A stretch of 64,000 bases of DNA from Adhaeribacter swui (GCF_014217805.1 NZ_CP055156.1:5400585-5464584), one strand, 5' to 3'. Positions 38,246 to 47,412 are shown, counted from the first letter of the stretch. Notes: a model not told the origin generated them from the letters alone. Numbers and translations are program-made.

Positions 38246-38476
38246 GTTTTGCTTAAAAAAAGCGTTTTGTCTATTTAATTGTTGTAGCAATAAGGTAACC
38301 AACCATGCATTAAAGTTTACTCCTAATTGTTACATTAGATGTAAATAACCAAATACCATTTCTAAAGCTTAAAATTGCCCATAAAAAAACACTTACGTAT
38401 ACTCTAAAAATAAATAGTCTTTTACCGGCAACCAGACCATAAAACTGGATACGTAAATAAGCATAAAATTTAAAAA

Positions 38477-38707
38477 ATGAAAACAAGCAAATTATATAAT
38501 TTTAAAGAAATGAATTCCTACCAGTTTATTGCGGTGGTAGGTTTGGTAATGACTTTAGTAGCCCACGCTATTTTGGAGATTGCCAATAAACATATTGCCA
38601 GTTTTAATGCTTTATATGCTTGTTGGCTGGGCGTTTTTATTATTGGGGCCATTATAAATTTTAATACCAAACCCGACGATCACGGCCATCACCATCACCA
38701 CCATTAA
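38477..38707 (+). CDS. Small membrane protein with natural C-terminal His tail
   Basis: A 76-residue protein with two predicted TM segments (about 17-36 and 44-63), ending DDHGHHHHHH. The run is encoded by mixed CAT/CAC codons in continuous chromosomal context, so it is natural. Such a tail should bind Ni, Co, Cu or Zn. A NapH-like polyferredoxin gene follows 29 bp downstream, so the two are likely co-expressed and may work together in redox-metal handling. An in-frame ATG lies at codon 12. Not recognised as a family. Confidence 0.75.
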   Translation: MKTSKLYNFKEMNSYQFIAVVGLVMTLVAHAILEIANKHIASFNALYACWLGVFIIGAIINFNTKPDDHGHHHHHH

Positions 38708-38736
38708 TTTTAAGGCGGTTTATTTTTAATCAACCC

Positions 38737-40086
38737 ATGACTTCATCTGAATTAAACTCTGCGGCTAACTTACATTTTCCGGATAAAACCGACTGGCTAC
38801 AAAAATTGGCTTTGAGCAGCTTAGGCTTAGGCTTGCTTTTAATTTTTATCAGCGGTTTTCAGGCAAAAGGCGAGGTAAATTTTATGGTTACTGGTATTGC
38901 GCTGGCCTTAGTTGCTTTACTTACCTATTTTTTCCGGACTTATTTAAAAACCCAACCGGGTGTCCGGATTAACGGTATCTGGCTGCGTAGCTCCACCAGC
39001 AGGGGTTTAATTGCCTGGGTAACCGGCGTATTTTTAACGGGTTTTTACGTGGTGCTTTACTGGTGGCCCGGTTTAATGACGGGTTTAATCAGGAGTATCG
39101 ATCCTTTGAGTTATTTTATACGCGGGATCGAAGCTGACCGGTGGTTTTTATACGGCACTTTTTACACCTTAGCGGTAGTAATTATGGGCGTGCGTGCCTT
39201 ATTTAAATACCGCCACAGTACGTACCACATTATCCGCACATTGTCGGTTATGTTTTTTCAGTTGGTGCTGGCTTATCTTATTCCTTACTTTTTAATTTTA
39301 TTTAATCAACCCGAATTTTATCCTTCTTACTTCTGGCCCCTTAAATACGATTATTTGTTTCCGGGCACCGTGGATTATTTAATTAAAACACCAGGAGCGT
39401 TGGGGGTATTTTTTGTTTTCTGGACGGCGGTAATTTCTTTAATTGGCGTGCCCGTGCTTACTTATTTTTTTGGCAAGCGGTGGTATTGCAGTTGGGTATG
39501 CGGCTGCGGCGGCTTAGCCGAGACTGCCGGTGACCCATACCGACATTTATCGGATAAATCTCGGAAGGCCTGGCAATGGGAGGTAGCCATTATTTATCCA
39601 GTATTGGGTTTTATTATACTTACTACCTTGCTGCTTTGGGTAAACTCGGTTACCGGAGGTGGAATTCTGGGAGGTTTATCGAACGGTTTTTCGCAAACCT
39701 ACGGGTTCTTTATCGGCTCAATTTTTTCCGGAGTTATTGGGGTAGGTTTTTATCCCATCATGGGTTCGCGGGTTTGGTGTCGGTTTGGTTGCCCCATGGC
39801 GGCGTATCTAGGTATTCTGCAAAAGCATTTTTCCCGGTTCAGGATAACCACGAACGGCGGCCAATGCATTTCCTGTGGCAATTGTTCTAATTACTGCGAG
39901 ATGGGAATCGATGTAAGATGGTATGCCCAACAAGGCCAACCCATTATCCGGTCGTCGTGCGTGGGTTGCGGCATGTGCGCCACCGTTTGCCCACGCGGTG
40001 TTTTAAACCTGGAAAACGGCCCGCGCCAAGACCGGTTCCAGCCCACCGCTTTTATTTCTTCAGAAAATGTTAGAATTTTAAAATAA
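38737..40086 (+). CDS. NapH/CcoG-like membrane 4Fe-4S protein (polyferredoxin)
   Basis: A 449-residue membrane protein with about six TM segments and three Cys clusters. C251, C255 and C257 (CSWVCGC) and WCRFGCP form the NapH/NosR-type motifs, and the C-terminal domain carries two [4Fe-4S] clusters: C377/C380/C383/C387 and C408/C411/C414/C418. The family passes electrons from the quinone pool to periplasmic reductases or assists oxidase copper centres. The neighbouring His-tail protein fits a metal-related role, but no nap, nos or cco genes are adjacent. Confidence 0.9.
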   Translation: MTSSELNSAANLHFPDKTDWLQKLALSSLGLGLLLIFISGFQAKGEVNFMVTGIALALVALLTYFFRTYLKTQPGVRINGIWLRSSTSRGLIAWVTGVFLTGFYVVLYWWPGLMTGLIRSIDPLSYFIRGIEADRWFLYGTFYTLAVVIMGVRALFKYRHSTYHIIRTLSVMFFQLVLAYLIPYFLILFNQPEFYPSYFWPLKYDYLFPGTVDYLIKTPGALGVFFVFWTAVISLIGVPVLTYFFGKRWYCSWVCGCGGLAETAGDPYRHLSDKSRKAWQWEVAIIYPVLGFIILTTLLLWVNSVTGGGILGGLSNGFSQTYGFFIGSIFSGVIGVGFYPIMGSRVWCRFGCPMAAYLGILQKHFSRFRITTNGGQCISCGNCSNYCEMGIDVRWYAQQGQPIIRSSCVGCGMCATVCPRGVLNLENGPRQDRFQPTAFISSENVRILK

Positions 40087-40087
40087 G

Positions 40088-41101
40088 CTATTTTATAAAA
40101 CTAATTAAGGCTTTATGAAAAGCTTCGGGAGTTTGCAGATGCGGAATGTGACCTACACCGGGTAAGCCCACCAGTTTACTCGACCTGATTTGATTAACTG
40201 CCTTACGGCCCAAATTAGGGTAATTACCAGCCCGTGCCAATACGGCTTTGTCTTTTATAAGTGCTTTGCCCACTACCGTACGATCGGCTTGCCCAATAAT
40301 TAACAAAGTCGGCATTTGCAACAGTTCTAATTCGTAAACAATAGGTTGCTGGTAAATCATATCATAGGTTTGGGCCGAGGCCAGCGCTACCGCAGCGTAA
40401 TCTTTACTGCGGGTTTGGGCGGCCGGTACTTTCACCCACTCGTCGTACTCGAGTAACCATTCCGGGAAATACGTTTTAAAATAAGTACTAATAGATTCTT
40501 CGGTAGTTTTTAGTTCGCGCTGGTAGGCTGCTTCCAGGGTAGAATAAGGCACCAAAGTGCGGTAATCTTCCAGGCCAATCGGGTTTTCCAGTATCAATTT
40601 GGTTACTACTTCGGGGTACATTAAAGCAAAGCGGGTTGCCAACATACCACCCATCGAATGCCCTATTACCACGGCTTTGTTTACACCCAGCGTATCTAAT
40701 AATTGCCGGGTATTGGTGGCTAACTGATGAAAACTGTAGTGCAAAGAAGGCTTAGACGATTTACCAAAACCAACCTGGTCCGGAACAATTACCCGATACC
40801 CCTGACCCGAAAGGTATTTTATCGTTTGGCGCCAATAAGCTCCCATAAAATTTTTACCGTGCAACAATACAATGGCCGGCCGGGTAGCATTGTTTTGTTT
40901 GGGTAAAACATCCATGTAAGCCATCTTACAGGCGGTATTTTCAATTTGTAACTGGATGTAGTGCACCGGGTAAGGATAAGTATATTCTGAAATTTCGGCG
41001 TCTAAAACCTCGGGCACTTCCGGCGTTTGAGCCTGGCCATAACGCGGCGCAAAAAAGAACAGAAAAGAGATAAACAATACCAGTATCCGGTAACAAATCA
41101 T
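40088..41101 (-). CDS. Alpha/beta hydrolase, exported
   Basis: A 337-residue hydrolase with a signal peptide (ILVLFISFLFFFAPRYGQA). Seen: oxyanion block LLHGKNFMGAYW, nucleophile S149 in GHSMGGMLATRFAL, and the C-terminal His in GVGHIPHLQTPEAFH. It is of the proline iminopeptidase/haloalkane-dehalogenase-like group. The substrate is unknown. Its stop lies 1 bp past the stop of the converging NapH-like gene, with no room for a terminator. Confidence 0.9.
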   Translation of the reverse strand: MICYRILVLFISFLFFFAPRYGQAQTPEVPEVLDAEISEYTYPYPVHYIQLQIENTACKMAYMDVLPKQNNATRPAIVLLHGKNFMGAYWRQTIKYLSGQGYRVIVPDQVGFGKSSKPSLHYSFHQLATNTRQLLDTLGVNKAVVIGHSMGGMLATRFALMYPEVVTKLILENPIGLEDYRTLVPYSTLEAAYQRELKTTEESISTYFKTYFPEWLLEYDEWVKVPAAQTRSKDYAAVALASAQTYDMIYQQPIVYELELLQMPTLLIIGQADRTVVGKALIKDKAVLARAGNYPNLGRKAVNQIRSSKLVGLPGVGHIPHLQTPEAFHKALISFIK

Positions 41102-41430
41102 AGAAGGTTTAGATAAGTTTAGTGGTTAGCGTTAGAAATTACAAGTCGTAAATAAACCGACTAAATTATTTAAACTTGTTGGCTTATTTACTTCTGCCTG
41201 AATAATTTTTTATAGCAGTTAAAAATAGAAAAATTTAAAAATTCTCTTTTTGATTACCGGCTTATCATGCAATTGTTTAGCATAATAGAATGTAGCTGAA
41301 CTATCGCCGGTTTGGCATCTTCGCCAAGCTGCTATGTCTACTAACCGGGCTACTTGTCGGTAAAAACCCAAAAAGAACAACTTAAATCTTTATTCTAAAA
41401 TTTTAAATTATTTGATTTTTCCGTTGCTTG
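41102..41430. other. Intergenic region
   Basis: AT-rich apart from a GC-richer patch near 41310-41350 with a short inverted repeat TTGGC/GCCAA. No gene found. Confidence 0.4.
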
Positions 41431-41892
41431 CTATTGTTGCTGGGCTAGTTCCTGCAAAATTTTAATGGCATTTTGTACGTGTTCCAAGGGCTTTAGCTGA
41501 GAGTTAAACGCATACCGCACCATGCCTTTTTTATCGATTACGTAAGTAGCCCGACCCGGTATAAGGCCCAGTGTTTTGGGCACATCGTACAATTTACGCA
41601 CCTGACCTTGGGGGTCGCTGAGCAAAACAAAGGGCAGTTGGTATTTGGTCGCAAAGCTCTGGTGCGAGTCTGTGCCGTCAGACGATACGCCAACTACTTC
41701 GGCGCCTTGCTCCTGAAAAACTTCGTACTGGTCCCGGAAAGAACACGCCTCGGCGGTACAACCCCGGGTATCGTCTTTGGGGTAAAAATACAATACTATA
41801 CTTTTTTTATCGCGCAAATCGCTTAGACGAAAAGTTTGGTTTTGGGCATTTTGCAAAGCAAAGTCAGGGGCAGGTGTTCCGGGTTTTAACAT
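41431..41892 (-). CDS. bcp: Thioredoxin-dependent peroxiredoxin, Bcp/PrxQ type
   Basis: Reduces peroxides with electrons from thioredoxin. It has 153 residues. Seen: the peroxidatic Cys45 and resolving Cys50 in the DTRGCTAEACSFRDQY block, five residues apart as in the alpha-2-linked Bcp class, and the PGRATYVIDKKG block. It is a single gene diverging from the glycosyltransferase operon. Confidence 0.95.
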   Translation of the reverse strand: MLKPGTPAPDFALQNAQNQTFRLSDLRDKKSIVLYFYPKDDTRGCTAEACSFRDQYEVFQEQGAEVVGVSSDGTDSHQSFATKYQLPFVLLSDPQGQVRKLYDVPKTLGLIPGRATYVIDKKGMVRYAFNSQLKPLEHVQNAIKILQELAQQQ

Positions 41893-42014
41893 TTTTAAAA
41901 ATTTAAGATAAAAGTAACTTCAAGAAACAGTTAGTTTGGCTTTAGCAGATATGTAACCTAAAATACTACTTTGGGTTTCAGCGATCCGCTTATTTATTCT
42001 TCTGCACATTATCT

Positions 42015-42022
42015 TACCTTTG
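42015..42022 (+). promoter_or_regulatory. Promoter -7 element; leaderless start likely
   Basis: TACCTTTG at 42015-42022 matches TAnnTTTG exactly, with TTTA at 41993-41996 near the -33 spacing (18 bases between). The ATG begins at 42027, only four bases past the element, so transcription should start at or within a base or two of the start codon, making the mRNA leaderless. Confidence 0.55.
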
Positions 42023-42026
42023 TGGC

Positions 42027-42719
42027 ATGCCGCGCATCCACGTTATTATTCCTGCTTACAACGAAGAAAAATCCATTAAACAAGTAATTGCCGCTATTCC
42101 GCAGGAATTAGTAACCGAAATAATTGTGGTAAACAATAATTCTACTGACCAAACCGCTCAAGTAGCTCAAACAGCCGGAGCCACCGTTTTGTTTGCCGCG
42201 GAGGCTGGTTACGGCAACGCTTGTTTAACCGGTATTGCTTATTGTTTAAATAAACCTGCCCCCGAAAAACCCCAGATTATCGTGTTTGTGGATGGCGATT
42301 TTTCGGATTACCCCAACGAAATGCCTTTGTTGGTGCAACCCATTCTGGAAAACCGGGCTGATTTAGTGATTGGCTCCCGGGCTTTAGGTAACCGGGAAAA
42401 AGGGGCCATGCTGCCCCAGCAAATTTTTGGCAACTGGCTGGCTACTACTTTACTTAAACTTTTTTATAACGCTAATTTCACTGATTTAGGCCCCTTTCGC
42501 GCCATCCGTACCGAAACTTTAGTGCAGCTAAACATGCAAGACCGAACCTACGGCTGGACCGTAGAAATGCAACTAAAGTCTGCCAAGCAAAAAATCAGGT
42601 ACACCGAAGTACCGGTAACTTATCGCAAAAGAATTGGGTTTTCTAAAATATCGGGTACGCTGAAAGGTACGGTATTGGCCGGCTACAAAATAATTACCAC
42701 CATTTTCCGATATTTGTAG
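42027..42719 (+). CDS. Family 2 glycosyltransferase (polyprenyl-phosphate mannose synthase-like)
   Basis: A 230-residue cytoplasmic family-2 glycosyltransferase. Seen: VIIPAYNEEKSIKQVI, the nucleotide-sugar DxD-type motif in VDGDFSDYP, and FTDLGPFRAIR, typical of the DPM1-like subgroup. It is the first gene of a three-gene operon (2-bp and 5-bp gaps) and probably makes a lipid-linked sugar donor for the following enzymes; the exact sugar is not shown. Confidence 0.88.
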   Translation: MPRIHVIIPAYNEEKSIKQVIAAIPQELVTEIIVVNNNSTDQTAQVAQTAGATVLFAAEAGYGNACLTGIAYCLNKPAPEKPQIIVFVDGDFSDYPNEMPLLVQPILENRADLVIGSRALGNREKGAMLPQQIFGNWLATTLLKLFYNANFTDLGPFRAIRTETLVQLNMQDRTYGWTVEMQLKSAKQKIRYTEVPVTYRKRIGFSKISGTLKGTVLAGYKIITTIFRYL

Positions 42720-42721
42720 GA

Positions 42722-44203
42722 ATGGGTACTCTGGCGTTGCTTTTAATTGTGCTATATGGCTTGGGCTTGGCTTTTATCTTTTGTTACAGCCTGATTCAAC
42801 TACATTTAACCTTTTTGTACTGGCGATGCCGGAAACAAAATTCTGCTTTAGGCACGGCTACTCCCCTGCAGCCCCTTAATTTACCCCTGGTTACAGTACA
42901 GTTACCCGTGTACAACGAAAAATTTGTAGTAGAAAGATTAATAGATGCTATTGTGGCTTTGGATTATCCCAATGATAAACTGCAAATCCAAGTACTGGAC
43001 GACTCAGAGGATGAAACCAAAACCCTGGTGGCCAGGAAGGTAGCTTTTTACCAGCAGCAAGGGTATAACATAACGCAGGTACTCCGGCCCGGGCGGCAGG
43101 GTTACAAAGCAGGAGCATTACAATACGCGCTTCCCTTAGCTACCGGCGAATTTATTGCCATTTTTGACGCCGACTTTTTGCCATCTCCGGATTTTTTAAT
43201 TAAAACGGTAGTAGAATTTAAAAATCCAACAGTAGGTGTAGTACAAACCCGGTGGGGGCACCTTAACGAAAATTATTCCTTATTAACCCAACTTCAGGCT
43301 TTTGGACTGAATGCGCATTTTACCGTGGAGCAAACGGGCCGCAGTTGCGGCGGGCATTTTTTAAATTTTAACGGTACTGGTGGCATCTGGCGCAAAGCCT
43401 GCATCGAGGATGCCGGTGGCTGGCAAGCCGATACGCTCACCGAGGATTTAGACTTAAGTTACCGGGCCCAATTACGCCACTGGCAGTTCCGCTATTTAGA
43501 ATTTTTAGAAGCGCCCGCGGAGTTGCCCGTAACCATGCCCGCCATTAAATCGCAGCAATTTCGTTGGACGAAGGGCGCTGCCGAAAATGCCCGCAAAAAT
43601 TTGGGAAAGGTATTCCGGTCGGACAAGCCCTGGTTAACTAAAATGCATGCTTTGTTTCATTTGGGCAACAGCAGTGTTTTTGTAGGAGTTTTACTAACGG
43701 GTTTGCTTAGTTTGCCGGTACTGTTTATTCAGGAGTTTTATCCGCAGTGGCAAGCTTACTATTTATCCCGGGCGCTATTCTTAATCAGCCTGGCCGGATT
43801 AGTTGCTTTTTACTACACTGCTTACCGCCAAAGCAACCAAGGGGCACGTTCCGGTTCCAGGCTATTATTTTTACCGCGATTTTTCTGGTTTTTAACTTTT
43901 TCGATGGGTTTATCCTTGCATAATGCCTTGGCCGTAATGGAGGGGTATACCGGTAAAAAAACACCATTTATTCGCACGCCCAAATTTAACATCCGCAGCA
44001 ACCACGATAGCTGGCAACAGAATCCGTACCGCACGGCATCCATTAATTTGCTTACGGTACTGGAAGGTATACTGGCTATGTACTTTTTAATCGGGGTTTT
44101 TGCGGGTTTTTACCTGCATCGTTACGGGTTGCTCCCCTTCCATATCATGCTTACATTGGGTTTAGGGGGCGTATTTTTCTTAACTTTAAAACATAGCCGC
44201 TAA
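42722..44203 (+). CDS. Membrane family 2 glycosyltransferase, cellulose-synthase-like
   Basis: A 493-residue processive-type GT2. Seen: one N-terminal TM, LPVYNEKFVVERLIDAIVAL, DDSEDETK, the catalytic DADFLPSP, TGGIWRKACIEDAGGW, and the QQFRW motif (Q/RXXRW class), then about four C-terminal TM helices. It resembles ceramide glucosyltransferase/cellulose-synthase-like enzymes that add sugars to lipids or make surface polysaccharide. Middle gene of the operon. Confidence 0.9.
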   Translation: MGTLALLLIVLYGLGLAFIFCYSLIQLHLTFLYWRCRKQNSALGTATPLQPLNLPLVTVQLPVYNEKFVVERLIDAIVALDYPNDKLQIQVLDDSEDETKTLVARKVAFYQQQGYNITQVLRPGRQGYKAGALQYALPLATGEFIAIFDADFLPSPDFLIKTVVEFKNPTVGVVQTRWGHLNENYSLLTQLQAFGLNAHFTVEQTGRSCGGHFLNFNGTGGIWRKACIEDAGGWQADTLTEDLDLSYRAQLRHWQFRYLEFLEAPAELPVTMPAIKSQQFRWTKGAAENARKNLGKVFRSDKPWLTKMHALFHLGNSSVFVGVLLTGLLSLPVLFIQEFYPQWQAYYLSRALFLISLAGLVAFYYTAYRQSNQGARSGSRLLFLPRFFWFLTFSMGLSLHNALAVMEGYTGKKTPFIRTPKFNIRSNHDSWQQNPYRTASINLLTVLEGILAMYFLIGVFAGFYLHRYGLLPFHIMLTLGLGGVFFLTLKHSR

Positions 44204-44208
44204 CGAAC

Positions 44209-45582
44209 ATGGAGCGGAAAACCGGAATTTCTTTTTATTTATGGGCATTTCTAGCCGTAGTGGCCTACCTGGGCTTGGGTTATTTAACGCAACGCACGCA
44301 GTTTTGGCAGGTTGCGGGCTGGTTTGCCCTAGCCTTTGTGGCTTATTACAAATTATGTAGGGGTAGCTATTCTGTAAAAATTTTGCTTTTAACCGCGGTA
44401 ATCTGCCGCTTGCTGTTTTTGTTTGCCTGGCCAGCTTTATCCGACGATTATTTCCGGTTTATCTGGGATGGCCGCTTGGGTTTAGCCGGCATCAATCCGT
44501 TTGAGCAGCTTCCCTCCTATTACGTAAGCGCGCCCACCAAAATAACCGGCATTACGCCGGCCTTGTTTCACCGCCTGAACTCCCCGGAATACTTTTCGGT
44601 TTACCCGCCGGTTTGTCAGTTTATCTTCACCGCGGCAGCCTGGCTTTTTCCCAGCAAGGGCGGCATGGTCGTATTTATGCGGTTTGTTATTCTGTTGGCT
44701 GAACTGGGCAACATGTGGCTACTCATTAAATTATTGCAAAAATTTAAAAAATCAGGCAATAATGTTATTTGGTACGCTTTAAACCCCTTGGTAATAGTAG
44801 AACTAACAGGCAACTTACATTTCGAAGCGCTGGTGTTGTTTTTTCTGCTAAGCAGCTTGTACTTACTCACGCAGCAAAAAATGATAGGTGCAGGAGTATT
44901 GTTTAGTTTAGCGATTGGGGTAAAATTATTGCCTTTGCTGGTGATGCCCGTTTTGCTGGCCCGGCTGGGCTGGCGTAAGTTTCTAGTATTTGGCACCGTG
45001 GTAAGTTTAACTTTAGTTTTGTTGTTTTTACCTTATGCATCAGAGCAATTATTCCGGAACCTGGGCGAAAGCTTAAACTTATATTTTCAGAAATTTGAGT
45101 TTAATGCCAGTATGTATTACCTGCTCCGGTGGCTGGGTTTTCAGTTGGTGGGCTATAACTCCATTGCCATTATAGGGCCTTTCCTGTCGCTGTTAACCTG
45201 TATTTTAGTCGTTATTCTGGCTTACAAAAGCCGCAAATTATCTAAGGGTCAGATTCCTATAATTTTACTGCTGGCCTTTAGCGTGTACTTTTTTCTGGCT
45301 ACTACGGTGCACCCTTGGTATTTAACTACTTTAGTAGCTTTAGCGGTTCTAACCAACTACCGCTTTCCTGTAGTTTGGTCGGGATTGGCCGTTTTATCCT
45401 ACGCGACGTACCAAACGAGCGCTTACCACGAGAACTTGGTTTTAGTGGCGATAGAGTATTGTTTGGTTTTTGGTTTCTTGCTGTTTGAACTTCAGAAACA
45501 CAAATTTTTAAAAAAATATATAATTTTCATTCTAAGCAATAACTTATTCTTCCGTACTGACTTCCAGCATGGGCCGGATTAA
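44209..45582 (+). CDS. Polytopic GT-C-type glycosyltransferase
   Basis: A 457-residue membrane protein with about 11 TM segments. The SDDYFRFIWDGRLGLAGINPF block (about residues 78-98) is the acidic first-loop motif of GT-C/GT87 and mannosyltransferase proteins that use polyprenyl-phosphate sugar donors, which fits the DPM1-like first gene. Its C-terminal 13 codons overlap the converging DUF2461 gene. Confidence 0.82.
   Translation: MERKTGISFYLWAFLAVVAYLGLGYLTQRTQFWQVAGWFALAFVAYYKLCRGSYSVKILLLTAVICRLLFLFAWPALSDDYFRFIWDGRLGLAGINPFEQLPSYYVSAPTKITGITPALFHRLNSPEYFSVYPPVCQFIFTAAAWLFPSKGGMVVFMRFVILLAELGNMWLLIKLLQKFKKSGNNVIWYALNPLVIVELTGNLHFEALVLFFLLSSLYLLTQQKMIGAGVLFSLAIGVKLLPLLVMPVLLARLGWRKFLVFGTVVSLTLVLLFLPYASEQLFRNLGESLNLYFQKFEFNASMYYLLRWLGFQLVGYNSIAIIGPFLSLLTCILVVILAYKSRKLSKGQIPIILLLAFSVYFFLATTVHPWYLTTLVALAVLTNYRFPVVWSGLAVLSYATYQTSAYHENLVLVAIEYCLVFGFLLFELQKHKFLKKYIIFILSNNLFFRTDFQHGPD
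45544..45582. other. 39-bp tail-to-tail overlap of two coding regions
   Basis: The C-terminal 13 codons of the plus-strand glycosyltransferase and the minus-strand DUF2461 gene share the same DNA in opposite directions, with no space for a terminator between them. Confidence 0.8.
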
Positions 45583-46233
45583 AAAGTCGTTCAGGGGTTT
45601 TAGGGTTTCGGCTATTTGCAAGCTTTTTTGCAGCAAGTCGGTTTGCCCGAGTTGCTGATCCGGAATGGCGTGCATGGCTACCCAGCTTTTATGTTTTAGG
45701 TAAGTAATCGCCGGATTGTCGCCATCGTATCCTTTGGGGTTGGTTTTTAATTTTTCGCCGGCCAGCTCCGTTCCAAAGTATTCTATAAAGCCAGGATTTT
45801 GCACAATGCCCGTAAACTCCGGTAAATTGTAATCAATTTCCTGGCGCACGGCTTTTAAATGGTTAGCTGGCGGCATCCACAAACCACCTCCCATAAACGA
45901 TTGGTTATTCGTACTTAAATGAAAGTAATACCCGGGATACACTGATTTACGTCCGCCCGGCGCCAAATATGCACCAAAATGATCTTTATAAGGTCGTTTA
46001 TCGTTCGAGAAACGCACATCGCGGTAAATCCGGAATACAATATCTTTTGCGTTTTGGTCGGCTACACTTTCGTCGAAGGCGCTAATGCCTTTTATCCAGG
46101 CACTAATAAACTCCAAAAAATCGGCTCGGGCCGCATCATAACGGCTTTTATTTTCCTGAAACCAGTTCCGGTCGTTATTCTTTTTTAAATCCGAAATAAA
46201 CCGCAGCGTATCCGGCGCAAAGTGAGTATTCAT
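45544..46233 (-). CDS. DUF2461 family protein
   Basis: A 229-residue soluble protein of unknown function in family DUF2461. Seen: LRFISDLKKNNDRNWFQENK near the start, KDIVFRIYRDVRFSNDKRPYKDHFGAYLAPGG and FHLSTNNQSFMGGGLWMPP. No catalytic role is established. The stop lies inside the upstream-converging glycosyltransferase gene (39-bp overlap). Confidence 0.88.
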   Translation of the reverse strand: MNTHFAPDTLRFISDLKKNNDRNWFQENKSRYDAARADFLEFISAWIKGISAFDESVADQNAKDIVFRIYRDVRFSNDKRPYKDHFGAYLAPGGRKSVYPGYYFHLSTNNQSFMGGGLWMPPANHLKAVRQEIDYNLPEFTGIVQNPGFIEYFGTELAGEKLKTNPKGYDGDNPAITYLKHKSWVAMHAIPDQQLGQTDLLQKSLQIAETLKPLNDFLIRPMLEVSTEE

Positions 46234-46235
46234 GC

Positions 46236-46372
46236 TTTAAAAGTTACAAGTTGCAGGTTGCAAGTTACAGGTTATTTTGGTTACAGGCTGCAGATTACTG
46301 GTTGGAGGTTGGAGGTTATAAGTTCTAAGTTGTAAGTTTTAAGTTTTAGGTTGTAGATTGTAGATTGTCAGA
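46236..46372. repeat. Degenerate GTTGCAAGTT repeat field, left arm
   Basis: About a dozen imperfect copies of a 7-10 bp unit such as GTTACAAGTTGCAGGTT, GGTTGGAGGTT and AAGTTGTAAGTTTTAAG. The complementary version, AACCTGCAACC-type, appears at 46461-46515, making a large imperfect inverted repeat around an AT-rich centre. Confidence 0.85.
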
Positions 46373-46460
46373 TTAAAGTGGACCCATAATTTTATTTTTT
46401 TAAAATTAGTGGTAATTTCTAAATTGTAAAATCTACAGTTAGAACATAAATCTCTCATTT

Positions 46461-46515
46461 TTTACAACCTTCTACCTACAACCTAAACTTACAACTTAAT
46501 TTGCAACCTGCAACC
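46461..46515. repeat. Degenerate repeat field, right arm (inverted)
   Basis: Contains ACAACCTTCTACC, ACAACCTAAACTTACAACTT and TTTGCAACCTGCAACCCT, the reverse complements of units in the left arm. Confidence 0.8.
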
Positions 46516-47412
46516 CTAATGCTGCCAGTAGGCGTAGCGGCGGATGGATTTTAAGTTCAGGGTACGGCCATCATAGGATTGCTGCCGTAACAAGGCGTGA
46601 GGATATTTATCACTAAACCAATACTTGCTTTCTTTGTCCGGGATAAACTGCACGCGCACCAGCCAGGCTCCCGGAGTTACCGCCGGATCGGTACTGCGGC
46701 TAACAATGAATTTAGCTTGAAAAAGCTGCGGCCGGGTAGCTTTGGAGGTTTGCTGCAACTCGTACACGGGAGCATTAAAAGTTAAATTCTCGGCAAAAGC
46801 CATACTGCGCAACGTATAGGGCAATTGATCTTCAAACAAGGCTAATTCTTTTAATTTCATTTCGCCGGTGCCCTGGTTATCCCAGTACGAATTATACTGG
46901 TAAATAAAACTGCTTCCGGCCTTAGTAATAGCCTTAAACGTATTGCCGCACCATTCCTGCGACGAGCCGGTAAGTTTGTGCAGCACCACTGGGTTTTCTC
47001 TTTTAAAAAACAAGGAAGTTAAAAAATGATACGGGTAATTATCCGTAGGAATGCGGGCAAACTCATTTACTTTAATCACTGGAAACAAATCTTTCCGCTG
47101 GTAATCGTCGGTTTTAACGTTAAATTCTTTATTAAAATCTTCTTTTACAGTAATTAAGGTGTATTCAAAGCGGCGGGGTTTGTTATAAATATTGCGCTGC
47201 GCATCGTAAATAGCTACTTCGGCTAAACCATCGTCCCACAACTTATCTTGGGCCCAGTTTTTTTTAAAATATTGGGCATAATCCGGATTACCATAACGGT
47301 CTGTGCCATTGGAACAAGCCAAAACACCCAGCATGATAGCCCCAAGCGTTGCCGCAAACGACAAAAAGATTTTTGGTTTTAAAAACAAGGCCATTAAATA
47401 AGTACGGAACAT
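46516..47412 (-). CDS. Lipoprotein of unknown function
   Basis: A 298-residue protein with a signal peptide ending in a lipobox: C33 in LGVLACSNG, so it should be lipid-anchored. The rest is rich in Tyr and Lys and may be mostly beta (YPYHFLTSLFFKREN, KYWFSDKYPHALLRQQSYDG). Some databases give proteins of this sort the name septum inhibitor Maf, but no Maf motifs are visible. It is the last gene of the sigma/anti-sigma operon (49-bp gap). Confidence 0.75.
   Translation of the reverse strand: MFRTYLMALFLKPKIFLSFAATLGAIMLGVLACSNGTDRYGNPDYAQYFKKNWAQDKLWDDGLAEVAIYDAQRNIYNKPRRFEYTLITVKEDFNKEFNVKTDDYQRKDLFPVIKVNEFARIPTDNYPYHFLTSLFFKRENPVVLHKLTGSSQEWCGNTFKAITKAGSSFIYQYNSYWDNQGTGEMKLKELALFEDQLPYTLRSMAFAENLTFNAPVYELQQTSKATRPQLFQAKFIVSRSTDPAVTPGAWLVRVQFIPDKESKYWFSDKYPHALLRQQSYDGRTLNLKSIRRYAYWQH

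Noticed and set aside
38689-38706. His6 run as an expression-vector tag
   Set aside because: Mixed codons, and the DNA continues into a normal chromosomal operon with no vector sequence.
46236-46515. CRISPR array
   Set aside because: The units are short, degenerate and not separated by unique spacers, and no cas gene is near.
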